64,000 nucleotides of DNA from Bacteroidota bacterium (GCA_008933805.1 WBUH01000009.1:120215-184214); one strand, 5' to 3'. Numbered from the stretch's first letter, positions 34,850-43,342 are shown. Translations and numbers: made by a program. The notes: generated by a model from the letters alone, not told the origin.

Positions 34850-37201
34850 ATGCCCTCTGTTCGCAACATTATCCGTCCATTAAAAAAAGCAGCCCTTTGG
34901 CTGTGGGGTAAACGTTGGTTTAGGTGGCCAGCCATAGCAGTTGCCTCTGCGTTTGTGGTGTTTTTTGCTTTACACGTTATTTTCCCCCTTAAAGTAAACG
35001 TTGATTACTCGCAGTTAGTAGTGGCTGATGATGGAACAGTACTTTCGGCATACTTGAACAAAGAAGAAAAATGGCGGCTTTATACCGAGTTGAACGAAAT
35101 TACCCCCGAGCTTTCAAAAGCCATTGTTTACAAAGAGGATAAGTACTTCAATTATCACTTTGGGGTAAACCCCTTTGCCATGGGGCGTGCGTTTTATAAC
35201 AACCTCACGCAAGGCAGGCGTACATCGGGAGCGTCCACCATCACCATGCAAGTAGCACGGCTGTTGTATCCTGCCAAACGCACTTACGGAAATAAAATCA
35301 TAGAGATTTTCAGGGCGTTTCAATTAGAGTGGATGTATAGCAAAAAAGAGATTTTGCAGATGTACCTCAATCTTGTGCCTTACGGTAGCAATATCGAGGG
35401 GGTAAAATCGGCTACTCTGCTGTATTTGGGTAAAATGCCCAACCACCTTAGTGTGTCTGAAATTACGGCATTGGCCATCATTCCCAACCGACCTGTAAGC
35501 CTATCATTAGGGGTAAATAATTTCGCCATTGAAAAAGAGCGCAACAAGTGGTTGCAACGTTTCAAGTCCGAAGGAGTATTTGATGCAAAGGTAATTGACG
35601 ATGCAATGGTAGAGCCTTTTGATGCACACCGAAGACCGGCTCCTCATTATGCTCCGCATCTTTCGCGCAGGTTAAAGGAGGCAAGTCCTACCGTGCCTAT
35701 TCTTAAATCAGCAATAAAATACACCCGCCAGTTAGAGGTTGAAAACATTATCGCCAATTACATCAACCGTTTGCGTACCCTTTCGATACACAATGCCGCA
35801 GTGATGGTGGTGGATAATACCACCCGCAAAGTAATCTGCTACGTTGGTTCGGCTGATTTTAACAATCCGTTGGACGGTGGACAGGTTGACGGGGCTGTGG
35901 CCGTTCGGTCACCCGGTAGTGCCCTAAAGCCCTTTTTGTATGCCCGTGCGTTTGAGCAAGGGGTAGCTACACCCCGCACCATGATGAACGATGTACCGCT
36001 TAATATTTCGGGGTATGAGCCTGAGAACTATGATGAAAAGTTTCACGGTCGTATCAGCGTAGGGCAAGCATTAGCACTCTCGCTAAACATACCCGCTGTT
36101 AAACTGCTCGATCAAGTAACCGTTGATGATTTTAGCAAGCAATTAGTGAAAGCGGGTTTCTCCACCATTAAACAACAAAAGAAAAACTTAGGCTTGTCGC
36201 TAATATTGGGCGGTTGCGGGGTGAAGCTGGAGGAAATGGCCGCACTGTACAGTGCCTTTGCTAATTATGGGGTGTATTCGCCGCTTAATTACATGGCAAG
36301 CGATACTGTAGCGCTGAAAGTTCCTGTGGTTTCGCCCGAGGCAGCTTACATGGTAACCAATGTGCTTACCCAAATTACCCGACCCGATTTGCCTAACAAT
36401 TTCCAAAGCAGCCCTCACTTACCCAAAATTGCGTGGAAAACGGGTACCAGCTACGGCCGTCGTGATGCTTGGAGTTTGGGATATAACCGCCGTTATACTA
36501 TTGGTGTGTGGGTAGGTAATTTTTCGGGCAGGGGAGTACCCGAACTTTCAGGAGCGGATATAGCTACTCCGTTGCTTTTTGAGATATTTAATAAACTCGA
36601 TTACAATTCGTCGGTTCATTGGTACAGTCCCCCAAACAAAATTGATTTACGCTTGGTATGCAGCCAAACCGGTGATTTACCCGCTGATTACTGCACCGAT
36701 TTAGTGCAGGATGTGTTTATACCGGGTATTTCTCCATCGGTAACCTGCAACCACAAAAAGTGGGTAGCCGTAAATGCTGATTCAACTATCAGCTATTGCA
36801 CCAATTGCCAGCCTTCAAATGGGTTTGTTCGCAAAATGTATGATAACCTTGCGCCCGAGCTGGTAAGTTATTATGAGTTAAATAAAATTAACTATCCCAA
36901 AATTCCGCCACACAACCCACAGTGCCTGCGGGTGTTTAGGGATAATGCGCCACAAATCACTTCTCCCTCTGACGGGACTGAATATCTAGTAGAGGCCGCC
37001 GAACCGCAAAAAATTATGCTGAGTGCGCATACTCCTACAGATGTAAAGTTTATTTACTGGTATGTGGATGATAAGTTTTACATGAAAACACCTGCACGCC
37101 AACCTGTGTTTTTTACTCCAAAAACAGGGCGGATAAAAATATCCTGCGCCGATGATAAAGGTCGCAACAGTAATGTATATATAGCTGTTGAATCGTATTA
37201 A
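34850..37201 (+). CDS. pbpC: Penicillin-binding protein 1C (glycosyltransferase/transpeptidase)
   Basis: A 783-residue bifunctional class A-type penicillin-binding protein that polymerises and may cross-link peptidoglycan on the outer face of the inner membrane. A membrane anchor lies at about 25-45. The GT51 domain has the catalytic glutamate in VYKEDKYFNYHFGVNP (about E96) and RTSGASTITMQVARLL. The transpeptidase has S357-x-x-K360 (PGSALKPF), an SxN motif (SLNIP) and KTGTS. The C-terminal PBP1C domain (from about 690) has the Ig-like end typical of PbpC. The ATG at 34850 is used rather than a GTG four codons upstream. It converges on the AT-rich operon and the alpha-2-macroglobulin partner common in other bacteria is not adjacent. 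Confidence 0.94.
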   Translation: MPSVRNIIRPLKKAALWLWGKRWFRWPAIAVASAFVVFFALHVIFPLKVNVDYSQLVVADDGTVLSAYLNKEEKWRLYTELNEITPELSKAIVYKEDKYFNYHFGVNPFAMGRAFYNNLTQGRRTSGASTITMQVARLLYPAKRTYGNKIIEIFRAFQLEWMYSKKEILQMYLNLVPYGSNIEGVKSATLLYLGKMPNHLSVSEITALAIIPNRPVSLSLGVNNFAIEKERNKWLQRFKSEGVFDAKVIDDAMVEPFDAHRRPAPHYAPHLSRRLKEASPTVPILKSAIKYTRQLEVENIIANYINRLRTLSIHNAAVMVVDNTTRKVICYVGSADFNNPLDGGQVDGAVAVRSPGSALKPFLYARAFEQGVATPRTMMNDVPLNISGYEPENYDEKFHGRISVGQALALSLNIPAVKLLDQVTVDDFSKQLVKAGFSTIKQQKKNLGLSLILGGCGVKLEEMAALYSAFANYGVYSPLNYMASDTVALKVPVVSPEAAYMVTNVLTQITRPDLPNNFQSSPHLPKIAWKTGTSYGRRDAWSLGYNRRYTIGVWVGNFSGRGVPELSGADIATPLLFEIFNKLDYNSSVHWYSPPNKIDLRLVCSQTGDLPADYCTDLVQDVFIPGISPSVTCNHKKWVAVNADSTISYCTNCQPSNGFVRKMYDNLAPELVSYYELNKINYPKIPPHNPQCLRVFRDNAPQITSPSDGTEYLVEAAEPQKIMLSAHTPTDVKFIYWYVDDKFYMKTPARQPVFFTPKTGRIKISCADDKGRNSNVYIAVESY

Positions 37202-37208
37202 TATATTA

Positions 37209-37231
37209 AGACTTTAGTCCAGTCTAAAGTC
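37209..37231. terminator. Weak hairpin between pbpC and the AT-rich operon
   Basis: A 9-bp stem (AGACTTTAG 37209-37217 with CTAAAGTCT 37223-37231) overlaps the stop codon of the minus-strand gene. It is A/T-rich and lacks a T run, so termination is only possible. Confidence 0.35.
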
Positions 37232-38134
37232 TCTTTGATATAAGATTCTTCCATCAATGTTGTTAACGAGATACATTGTGTATGTCCCAGCAGAATTAAA
37301 ATCTAACGGAGCACTAAAAAAATACTTGCCTCTATTATCTCCATTCTTGAAATCAATTTCAATTGCATATGAAACATCTATTGGTTTGGTTTGGTCGGGC
37401 ATTTTTATTTTCGCTCTGCGTTTCTTTGTATTTTGTCCAGGAATATAGTTGCCTTTTGGACTTCTAATAATAATGAATAATTTGCTCCTTAAGCATCCTT
37501 CTGTTGATACTTTGATTCCTATATGATCAGATATTCCATATATAGCTTTTTCAGTTATATTGTCTCCAGGAGGATGAACAGAATACGCATCAATAAATCC
37601 TAGTAGCGGATCTTGTTGTGTTTGTTCATTTTTGATGGCATTTTGTAGACGTTTGATTTTTTCTGTGCAGTTTTCCTTTGAACGATCACTTATTACAGTT
37701 TTGTATCGATCGTTTTCAATAAGCTTAAAATAATAAAGTCTTAGTAGCGTGACAGTTTCATTTAGCGCAGTAAGTTCAGGTGTATAATCTTGTTCTTTTT
37801 CTATTAAAGAATTAATCTTTTTTTGTAAATTCCTGATGATACCTTCATATATTCTAATAGAGTCATCTTTCTCAATAATAATTAATGACCCATTATAAAA
37901 TTTCTTGCTCGAATTCTCTATTGAAATATTCAAGGTTTTTATGTCATTCTTCGTATCTTCATATAATTCTGATAGGCTATACTTAATATCATTTAAGTTT
38001 GTTTTTAAAGGTGTTATCACAGATAGTTGAACATAAAATAGGGTTCCGATTATAATAATTTGAATAATAAAGACCCAATAAATGTTATTAGAACTTATGT
38101 TGGACTTCGGTGAATTTAAATTATCCATCCCCAT
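37214..38134 (-). CDS. Inner-membrane anchored coiled-coil protein with C-terminal beta domain, unknown
   Basis: A 306-residue protein that I do not recognise. One membrane segment (about 19-40, YWVFIIQIIIIGTLFYVQLSV) is followed by a helical region of about 140 residues with heptad-like spacing (LKTNLNDIKYSLSELYEDTKNDIK, IRNLQKKINSLIEKEQ), then a strand-rich C-terminal domain of about 110 residues (GIKVSTEGCLRSKLFIIIRSPKGNY, VSYAIEIDFKNGDNRGKYFFSAPLDF, AGTYTMYLVNNIDGRILYQRDFRLD) that looks like an Ig-type fold. Topology puts this domain in the periplasm. It is the last gene of an AT-rich three-gene operon, 3 bases after the preceding gene. The order is lipoprotein, small coiled-coil, large coiled-coil protein. 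Confidence 0.7.
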   Translation of the reverse strand: MGMDNLNSPKSNISSNNIYWVFIIQIIIIGTLFYVQLSVITPLKTNLNDIKYSLSELYEDTKNDIKTLNISIENSSKKFYNGSLIIIEKDDSIRIYEGIIRNLQKKINSLIEKEQDYTPELTALNETVTLLRLYYFKLIENDRYKTVISDRSKENCTEKIKRLQNAIKNEQTQQDPLLGFIDAYSVHPPGDNITEKAIYGISDHIGIKVSTEGCLRSKLFIIIRSPKGNYIPGQNTKKRRAKIKMPDQTKPIDVSYAIEIDFKNGDNRGKYFFSAPLDFNSAGTYTMYLVNNIDGRILYQRDFRLD

Positions 38135-38137
38135 AAT

Positions 38138-38641
38138 TTAATCTATTAATTTTATACAAGGCAAGTTATTTTTATTAATCATTTTCAATGAATCCAGTGT
38201 GTTTTTTAATGAAATCTCTTTAACACAGTTCTCTTCAATAACAGAGGAGTTTTTTCTTTTTTGTGAGTCAATTAGTGCTTGAATATTTACTTTATCTATT
38301 TCAAGACTTTTTATAGAGTCGTCAATATGTGATAACTTACCTTCATAATTACTTATGTAAGATTCTTTTTGTTTTATTCTATCTCTTAATTCTTTTATTT
38401 CTGTGGATAAGGTAAAAATCGTGTCCTGCTGTAATCCAAGATTTTCACCTAATTCATTTAACTCATCGTTACGCAAACTAAGGTTTGCCTTAATTTTATC
38501 GGTAGATTGTCGAAGAGAATCATTATCGTTTGCTATTTGGTAATTATCCAATAAGCCATTATAAAATATATACCCAAAAAAACCTATTATGAATGCCCAG
38601 ATAGATTTAACGACGTCTTTTTTTGTTATTAAGTTATTCAT
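38138..38641 (-). CDS. Small membrane-anchored coiled-coil protein, unknown
   Basis: A 167-residue protein that I do not recognise. The start MNNLITKKDVVKSIWAFIIGFFGYIFYNGLL places one membrane segment at about 13-31. The next 110 residues are a strongly predicted coiled coil (DSLRQSTDKIKANLSLRNDELNELGENLG, STEIKELRDRIKQKESYISNYEGKLSHIDDSIKSLEIDKV). A short tail has two cysteines (EENCVKEIS, LPCIKLID). It overlaps the lipoprotein gene upstream by 8 bases and lies 3 bases before the larger coiled-coil protein, so the three are probably made together and act in one complex. Base composition is much more A/T-rich than that of neighbours. Confidence 0.72.
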   Translation of the reverse strand: MNNLITKKDVVKSIWAFIIGFFGYIFYNGLLDNYQIANDNDSLRQSTDKIKANLSLRNDELNELGENLGLQQDTIFTLSTEIKELRDRIKQKESYISNYEGKLSHIDDSIKSLEIDKVNIQALIDSQKRKNSSVIEENCVKEISLKNTLDSLKMINKNNLPCIKLID

Positions 38642-39509
38642 AGATGCTCAAGTTTACAATTCTTGTACCCAATAAGAAATGTTTTCGTAATGCTTGATTT
38701 CTTTTAAGGGTTGAGTTATTTGTGATTTCGTTATCACTACTAAGGTTAAAATCAAACCAGATAGTATCATTTTGATAGGAACTTGGAATAAAAAATAATG
38801 TGGAGTCTTTAAATAGTTCAGTCGGTGCTAAATGGCCAATAAAATAGTTTGATTTAGTGATGATAATTGAACTGTCAATTTGAGAAATTGTTAAAGCAAG
38901 ATTCTTATCGATGGAGTCATAATCTCTACTTGCTTGTAAGCGGAAAACAAACTGAACAGGGTCGTTTTTAATAAGATAGCTATTCTTTTGAGATCGTAAT
39001 TCTATATTTATCAGAGAAATTGTGCTCCTCCCTGATGGATCTGGTCCTTCTATTAATTTAGGCACCTCGACGGTTTTGGGTGTAGAGTCTATGTCAGGGG
39101 AAATTATAGTTTCTTTTTCTTTCAAAAAAACAATGATCTCTTTGTTCGATATCTTGTTTTTATGTTTAACTTCAACCTTTATCCTTAATTTTCCAACAGG
39201 AAAGGAGCTTAAGTCAAAAGACATATTAGTTATAGTATCATCTTTACCTTTGGGTTTAATGACTTCATTTCCAGAGCTTTCTTTTTCTCCATTGATGTAA
39301 TATGAAACTAATGCGTTTCCCCTTGATGTCTTTTTATTACCAATTACGTATTCAAGATTATACTTTTGACCTATTATACAGGTATCTACATGATTACTGT
39401 TGTCACCATCATTGAGTACTTTGATCGACCGGATATATGGTTCTGGGGTACAACAACCACATAATATAGAGAGAAGCAGAGTTAAACTAATGGTAAAAGA
39501 CTTGCACAT
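38634..39509 (-). CDS. Lipoprotein with Ig-like strands, first gene of AT-rich operon
   Basis: A 291-residue lipoprotein that I do not recognise. The signal ends in a cysteine-rich lipobox (SILCGCC, Cys17 to Cys20). The mature part reads like two or three beta-sandwich modules (LNDGDNSNHVDTCIIGQKYNLEYVIGN, ALVSYYINGEKESSGN, FDLSSFPVGKLRIKVEVKHKNKI; then STISLINIELRSQKNSYLIKNDPVQFVFRLQA). The linker PDIDSTPKTVEVPKLIEGPDPSG is proline-rich. With two inner-membrane coiled-coil partners downstream, a cross-envelope assembly is a reasonable inference, not a demonstrated one. Confidence 0.7.
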   Translation of the reverse strand: MCKSFTISLTLLLSILCGCCTPEPYIRSIKVLNDGDNSNHVDTCIIGQKYNLEYVIGNKKTSRGNALVSYYINGEKESSGNEVIKPKGKDDTITNMSFDLSSFPVGKLRIKVEVKHKNKISNKEIIVFLKEKETIISPDIDSTPKTVEVPKLIEGPDPSGRSTISLINIELRSQKNSYLIKNDPVQFVFRLQASRDYDSIDKNLALTISQIDSSIIITKSNYFIGHLAPTELFKDSTLFFIPSSYQNDTIWFDFNLSSDNEITNNSTLKRNQALRKHFLLGTRIVNLSIYE

Positions 39510-39659
39510 AGATAGTTAACTAATACTAATGCAAGTTATCATCTTAATCAGATATTTCGTTTAAATATTGTGTAATTTGTTTTAAATTATTTGAATTTAT
39601 TTCTTTAATAGGGTCTTACGCAATTAGTATAACAATATAGTTATTGAAATACTAATAAA

Positions 39660-40286
39660 CTAAAGTCCTATTGCATAACGAATCTCCATGATAAAATGCC
39701 CCAATAAAGCAGGCTTAAACAAAATGGGTAGTAAAAAGCCATACACTGCCCCGTAAAAGTGGGCATCGTGGCCAATATTGTCTTGTGCGCGTTTACTCAT
39801 GTACGATGAGTACACCAAATACAGCACCCCGTATATAATGCCCGGTATAGGTATTGGGATAAAAAACATATAAATACCCATCATAGGGTTGATAAGAATG
39901 GCAGCATACAGCACCGCACTCACCGCGCCCGAAGCACCCAAACTATTATACCACGAATGGTTTTTGTGTTTATTGAATGAATATAACGATGCCACTGCAA
40001 TGCCCGATAGGTAAAGAAAAATGTACAGCAGCTTACCAATTGGTCCAAAGAAACCCACAAACGTATTCTCAACCAACTCACCAAAAAAGTAAAGCGTAAG
40101 CATGTTCACAATCAGGTGAGGGTAATCGGCGTGTATAAAGCCGTGAGAAATGAAACGGTACCACTCTTTGTGTCGGTTTATTATATAAGCATTAAAAATC
40201 ATCTTATCCATCCTGTCGGGACGTTCAAAGGACATTATGCTTAGTGCCGCAGTAACTATAATAATCAGCAGGGTTATCGAAATCAT
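39660..40286 (-). CDS. Rhomboid-family intramembrane serine protease
   Basis: A 208-residue polytopic membrane protein with about six membrane segments. The catalytic dyad is S119 (SLGASGAVSA, the GxSG motif) and H176 (HDAHFYGAVYG). The oxyanion-type HLIVNMLTLYFFGE (N61) in the second segment and the loop-1 region YRFISHGFIHADYPH are also typical. It therefore should cleave membrane-spanning substrates, which are unknown. The gene is monocistronic, 150 nt downstream of nothing on its strand except the AT-rich operon's promoter region. Confidence 0.92.
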   Translation of the reverse strand: MISITLLIIIVTAALSIMSFERPDRMDKMIFNAYIINRHKEWYRFISHGFIHADYPHLIVNMLTLYFFGELVENTFVGFFGPIGKLLYIFLYLSGIAVASLYSFNKHKNHSWYNSLGASGAVSAVLYAAILINPMMGIYMFFIPIPIPGIIYGVLYLVYSSYMSKRAQDNIGHDAHFYGAVYGFLLPILFKPALLGHFIMEIRYAIGL

Positions 40287-40560
40287 ACTACAAACAAAGC
40301 AATTTTAGAGATACACAAAACGTTTACGCAGTTATTTATTACGTGTAACTAAAAAGGTTTAAAAAACTCAAGCGTTGTTTTTTAAAGCAAAGTGTTGATT
40401 AATAGTGATGTCTGTTTAAATGGGTATGTGTGTCATCAAAATTTGGAAAAAAGTTTGGAAAAAAATTCAAACCATTTAAAAGTTGCCCCGTCAAACTATA
40501 AAATTACACCGGGTAATAATTGTAAAAAAGTAAAGTATAAAACCACTAATAACTGCCAAT

Positions 40561-41382
40561 ATGAAAAAAGTAAGTTTAGTATTGATGATGGTAGCCGCAG
40601 CTGCTACAACCTTTTTGGCATCTTGCAAAAAAGATAAGGTAGAAGAAGATTATACTACCGAAAAAGAAATGAGCGAACACATGGCACTTAGCGAAGCCAA
40701 CTATACCGATGCGGGTAATATTGCCGATGAAGCCAGTGAGGGTGATTTATCATCGTATAAAACAGGATGTGCTACTGTTACGCACGATTCAACCTCAACC
40801 CCTCGTAAAATAACCGTTGATTTCGGTACTACTAACTGTTTATGTAACGATAACAAAACCCGCAGAGGTAAAATAATTGTTACTTATACCGGCCGTTACC
40901 GCGACCTGGGTACTGTTATCACCACTACTTTTGATAACTATTTTGTAGATGATAACGAAGTAAAAGGGACACGTACCGTTACCAACAGCGGAACTAACCC
41001 ACAAGGTCAGCCTACATTTAATATATCGGTAAACGGTTCAGTAATTCTATCAGGTGGCAGGGGTACTATTACCCACATAGCCAGCCGTACCCGCACTTGG
41101 ATAGCCGGCTTTAATACCCCCCGTAATTTACAGGACGATGTGTATTTGATTGATGGCAGCACAACCACCGTTGGCCCCAAAGGCGACGAGTTTACTTGCA
41201 CCATCCGCACCTCGTTGCGTGTTGAGTTTAGCTGCCACAACATTGTAAGCGGTATTATTGATTATGTACGCAAAGGAAGCCGCAACGGTAGTGCAAGTAT
41301 TAACTACGGTACCGGCGCTTGCGATAGAGTAGCTACAGTTACTTTGCCCAACGGAAGGGATTTTAACATACTTCTTCGTTAA
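40561..41382 (+). CDS. Lipoprotein, function unknown
   Basis: A 273-residue lipoprotein with lipobox FLASC (about Cys22) after MKKVSLVLMMVAAAATT. The mature protein begins with an acidic helix (EEDYTTEKEMSEHMALSEANYTDAGNIADEA) and continues as a strand-rich domain with many T, S and N (GKIIVTYTGRYRDLG, NGSVILSGGRGTITH, RNGSASINYGTGACDRVATVTLPNG). Four cysteines (TGCATV, TNCLCN, TCTIR, FSCHN, GACDR region) could form disulfides. Proteins of this form are common in Bacteroidota but I cannot assign a family role. It ends before a terminator. The 274 nt upstream hold no clear gene or promoter. Confidence 0.72.
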   Translation: MKKVSLVLMMVAAAATTFLASCKKDKVEEDYTTEKEMSEHMALSEANYTDAGNIADEASEGDLSSYKTGCATVTHDSTSTPRKITVDFGTTNCLCNDNKTRRGKIIVTYTGRYRDLGTVITTTFDNYFVDDNEVKGTRTVTNSGTNPQGQPTFNISVNGSVILSGGRGTITHIASRTRTWIAGFNTPRNLQDDVYLIDGSTTTVGPKGDEFTCTIRTSLRVEFSCHNIVSGIIDYVRKGSRNGSASINYGTGACDRVATVTLPNGRDFNILLR

Positions 41383-41408
41383 TCAGGTTTTTAAGGAATA
41401 GGTTACAC

Positions 41409-41437
41409 AAGCGGGGCTTATGAGCTCCGCTTTTTTT
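41409..41437 (+). terminator. Rho-independent terminator after lipoprotein gene
   Basis: A 10-bp stem with one G:T pair (41409-41418 with 41423-41432), TATG loop, then T7. Confidence 0.8.
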
Positions 41438-41453
41438 GTTTAAAGGCGGCTAT

Positions 41454-41670
41454 CTCAATAGCGACAGGTTTTATACCTGTCGCTCTAACGATGGGCATAA
41501 CGCCTGCTCCTTGTTCGATATATTGTCCCGAATGGTTTTAAACCATTCGGGACAATACCTTCAAAAGACCTGAATTTTATATTCAGGCTAATGTTATTGC
41601 TTGTTCAGCAGAAGTAAAATAAATGGGAACACTCTCAATAACGACAGGTTTTATACCTGTCGAAATAACG
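41454..41670. repeat. Palindromic intergenic repeat array
   Basis: A 37-bp unit occurs twice in direct orientation at 41454-41490 and 41634-41670, exactly 180 bp apart, each with the hairpin CGACAGGT/ACCTGTCG. Between them lie a perfect 18-bp inverted repeat (41521-41538 with 41540-41557) and a smaller palindrome (CCTGAAT 41569-41575 with ATTCAGG 41581-41587). All have a TTTTATA or TTTTAAA centre. The rest of the 498-nt region 41383-41880 has no gene that I can support. Confidence 0.8.
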
Positions 41671-41880
41671 GGCATATGCGCTGCAAAAGAGCAGCATTCA
41701 GTGTACTGCCTTATTAGTATGAGCCAACAAAAAATGCAATAGCAATCCCCAAAAGTGCATAACTACGATTTGGTAACGTTGGGGTAATACTTCAATTTTG
41801 TGATGTGGAATGAACTTTGCAACTATAGCAATGTTCTAAGAAAGATTAGAACCTTATTTTTAAAACATATATATAATAAC

Positions 41881-42201
41881 ATGGCAATTGAAATAACCGA
41901 CAGCAACTTTGAGGAAGTTGTTTTGAACTCAGACAAACCTGTATTGATTGATTTTTGGGCAGAATGGTGTGGCCCTTGCCGCATGGTGGGTCCTTTGGTT
42001 GAAGAGATGTCGAAAGAATACGAAGGCAAAGCCATTATTGGTAAACTTGATGTGGATAGCAACCCCAACGTAACCGTTAAATACGGCATACGCAATATAC
42101 CTGCGTTGTTATACTTTAAAGGTGGTGAAGTGGTTGACCGTCAGGTAGGTGCAGTACCTAAAAACATTTTGTCAGCTAAGTTAGATGCCCAATTGGCATA
42201 A
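41881..42201 (+). CDS. trxA: Thioredoxin
   Basis: A 106-residue cytoplasmic thioredoxin, reducing protein disulfides with electrons from thioredoxin reductase. The active site is WCGPC (C30, C33), the buried acid is D24 (VLIDFWAEWC), and the cis-proline is in YGIRNIPALLYFKGGE. Length and end (KNILSAKLDAQL) are those of classic thioredoxin. The ATG at 41881 is used; the longer frame (to 41800) has no support. It lies 10 bases before a second, diverged thioredoxin and the two end in the same residues, so they come from a tandem duplication and are co-transcribed. Confidence 0.95.
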   Translation: MAIEITDSNFEEVVLNSDKPVLIDFWAEWCGPCRMVGPLVEEMSKEYEGKAIIGKLDVDSNPNVTVKYGIRNIPALLYFKGGEVVDRQVGAVPKNILSAKLDAQLA

Positions 42202-42211
42202 TCCTGCATAA

Positions 42212-42535
42212 ATGGCAGCTATTGAAATAACCGACAGTAACTTTGAAGAACTGGTGTTGCATGCCGATGTTCCTTCGCTGGTAGAGTTTGGCGCCAAATG
42301 GTGCCCTCCTTGCAAGTTGATAGAACCTTTTTTGGCCGAAATGCACCACGAATATGCAGGCAAAGCCGTAATAGGCAAATTGGATGTAGATGATAACCCT
42401 GTTGTTTCTACACAGTTTGGGGTAAGAAATTTACCCACCCTGCTATACTTTAAAAACGGTTTTGTGGTTGATCGCCAAGTGGGCGCAGTACCCAAAAACG
42501 TACTAACGGCTAAACTAGATGCCCAATTGGGATAA
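42212..42535 (+). CDS. Diverged thioredoxin, WCPPC active site
   Basis: A 107-residue paralogue of the gene just upstream. The active site is WCPPC (C31, C34) instead of WCGPC. The buried aspartate is replaced by E25 and the following tryptophan by glycine (LVEFGAKWC). The cis-proline remains in GVRNLPTLLYFKNG, and the end KNVLTAKLDAQLG matches its neighbour. A proline in the CxxC and loss of the buried Asp are expected to shift redox potential and proton handling, so a specialised role is likely. Both genes end at one terminator. Confidence 0.92.
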   Translation: MAAIEITDSNFEELVLHADVPSLVEFGAKWCPPCKLIEPFLAEMHHEYAGKAVIGKLDVDDNPVVSTQFGVRNLPTLLYFKNGFVVDRQVGAVPKNVLTAKLDAQLG

Positions 42536-42553
42536 TAAGTAACGCAATTAATT

Positions 42554-42590
42554 AAAAAGGGGAGCTACTAAAGCTCCCCTTTTTTGTTTT
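42554..42590. terminator. Bidirectional terminator after thioredoxins
   Basis: A 13-bp stem (42554-42566 with 42572-42584) with A and T ends and a 5-nt loop lies between the convergent thioredoxin and lipoprotein genes. Confidence 0.85.
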
Positions 42591-42592
42591 GT

Positions 42593-43243
42593 CTATTGGG
42601 CTATTTTATAATCCACCAACTCCCAAACAACATGGAGTGTATCGTTCTTAATCGACCGTTTGATAATTCCCACATCCCTTGCCAACACAAATTTTTGGTA
42701 GGTAAACCTATTTGTATGTTGATTATAATCAGACGTACCAAAAGCAATCCAATCGGTTTCAATTCCCAAAGGGAACGAAAATGTTCCCACCGAAACAGCT
42801 TGTTCAGTAGGGGGTAAATGTAGTTTACCATCATATCCTATTACCTTGGTAGTAAGCATGGGGAAAGCCATAAATATTCCTGCCGTGTTAACCTCAGAGG
42901 TATAATTATGATATGTGGGACCATGAATACTATAAACACTGTTTTTTAAAGAACTGCTGTGTGAATAAACCACCCCGCCTACCTGATACCTTATGAGCGT
43001 ATCCGAATCAAATTCCTTTTCGTCTTTAATTCCTAAATGGCTCTTAATAACAGTTATAGTATCTGTTTGTTGGCTTATCGAATCTTTATAAACCCAATAC
43101 GAGCCCTTTTTAAAAATATGGTAAGCAGCAAGATCAGCACCAATAGTAAGGTCTTTAACAGGTGCTTGTGTGTGCGTAGTTTCTTTTTTGCAACTTGTTG
43201 TAAACAAGCATACAGCAACAATGATTAATAGGTAAGTTTTCAT
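42593..43243 (-). CDS. Lipoprotein, function unknown
   Basis: A 216-residue lipoprotein with a lipobox FTTSC (Cys18) and a KKETTHTQ tether. The mature part opens AAYHIFKKGSYWVYKDSISQQTDTITVI, a pattern seen in a group of Bacteroidota lipoproteins with a beta-rich fold, and continues with FSFPLGIETDWIAFG and VLARDVGIIKRSIKNDTLHVVWELVDYK. No enzyme motif is visible. It is a single gene, divergent from the lipoprotein at 43343. Confidence 0.7.
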   Translation of the reverse strand: MKTYLLIIVAVCLFTTSCKKETTHTQAPVKDLTIGADLAAYHIFKKGSYWVYKDSISQQTDTITVIKSHLGIKDEKEFDSDTLIRYQVGGVVYSHSSSLKNSVYSIHGPTYHNYTSEVNTAGIFMAFPMLTTKVIGYDGKLHLPPTEQAVSVGTFSFPLGIETDWIAFGTSDYNQHTNRFTYQKFVLARDVGIIKRSIKNDTLHVVWELVDYKIAQ

Positions 43244-43326
43244 GCTTTAGAAACGCCAAACAATTCTTTGTAGTATCCGAACATTTACTTTATCGACCAA
43301 ACCTGTATAAGAAACTAAAACCTTTG

Positions 43327-43334
43327 TATTTTCG
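43327..43334 (+). promoter_or_regulatory. -7 element upstream of the 43343 lipoprotein gene
   Basis: TATTTTCG matches TAnnTTYG and ends 8 nt before the ATG. Confidence 0.4.
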
Positions 43335-43342
43335 TTAGCAGT

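Noticed and set aside
34396..34911. 171-residue open frame across the repeat region
   Set aside because: It is read through the 75-bp repeats and REP-like palindromes, has low-complexity proline/threonine composition, and no homology or signal; pbpC starts inside it.
36200..36418. Antisense open frames inside pbpC, typA, guaA and other genes
   Set aside because: They are reverse-complement frames of well-supported coding sequence with no signals of their own.
38138..38641. Assignment of the AT-rich operon as T6SS (TssO/TssP/TssQ)
   Set aside because: Only general topology is similar; no sheath, baseplate, ClpV or TssN/R gene is present.
40392..40637. 81-residue frame before the 40561 lipoprotein
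   Set aside because: It overlaps the real lipoprotein gene in another frame and shows no known features.
21243..41670. CRISPR array
   Set aside because: The repeats are palindromic, few, uneven in spacing and without unique spacers of constant length; no cas gene was seen.
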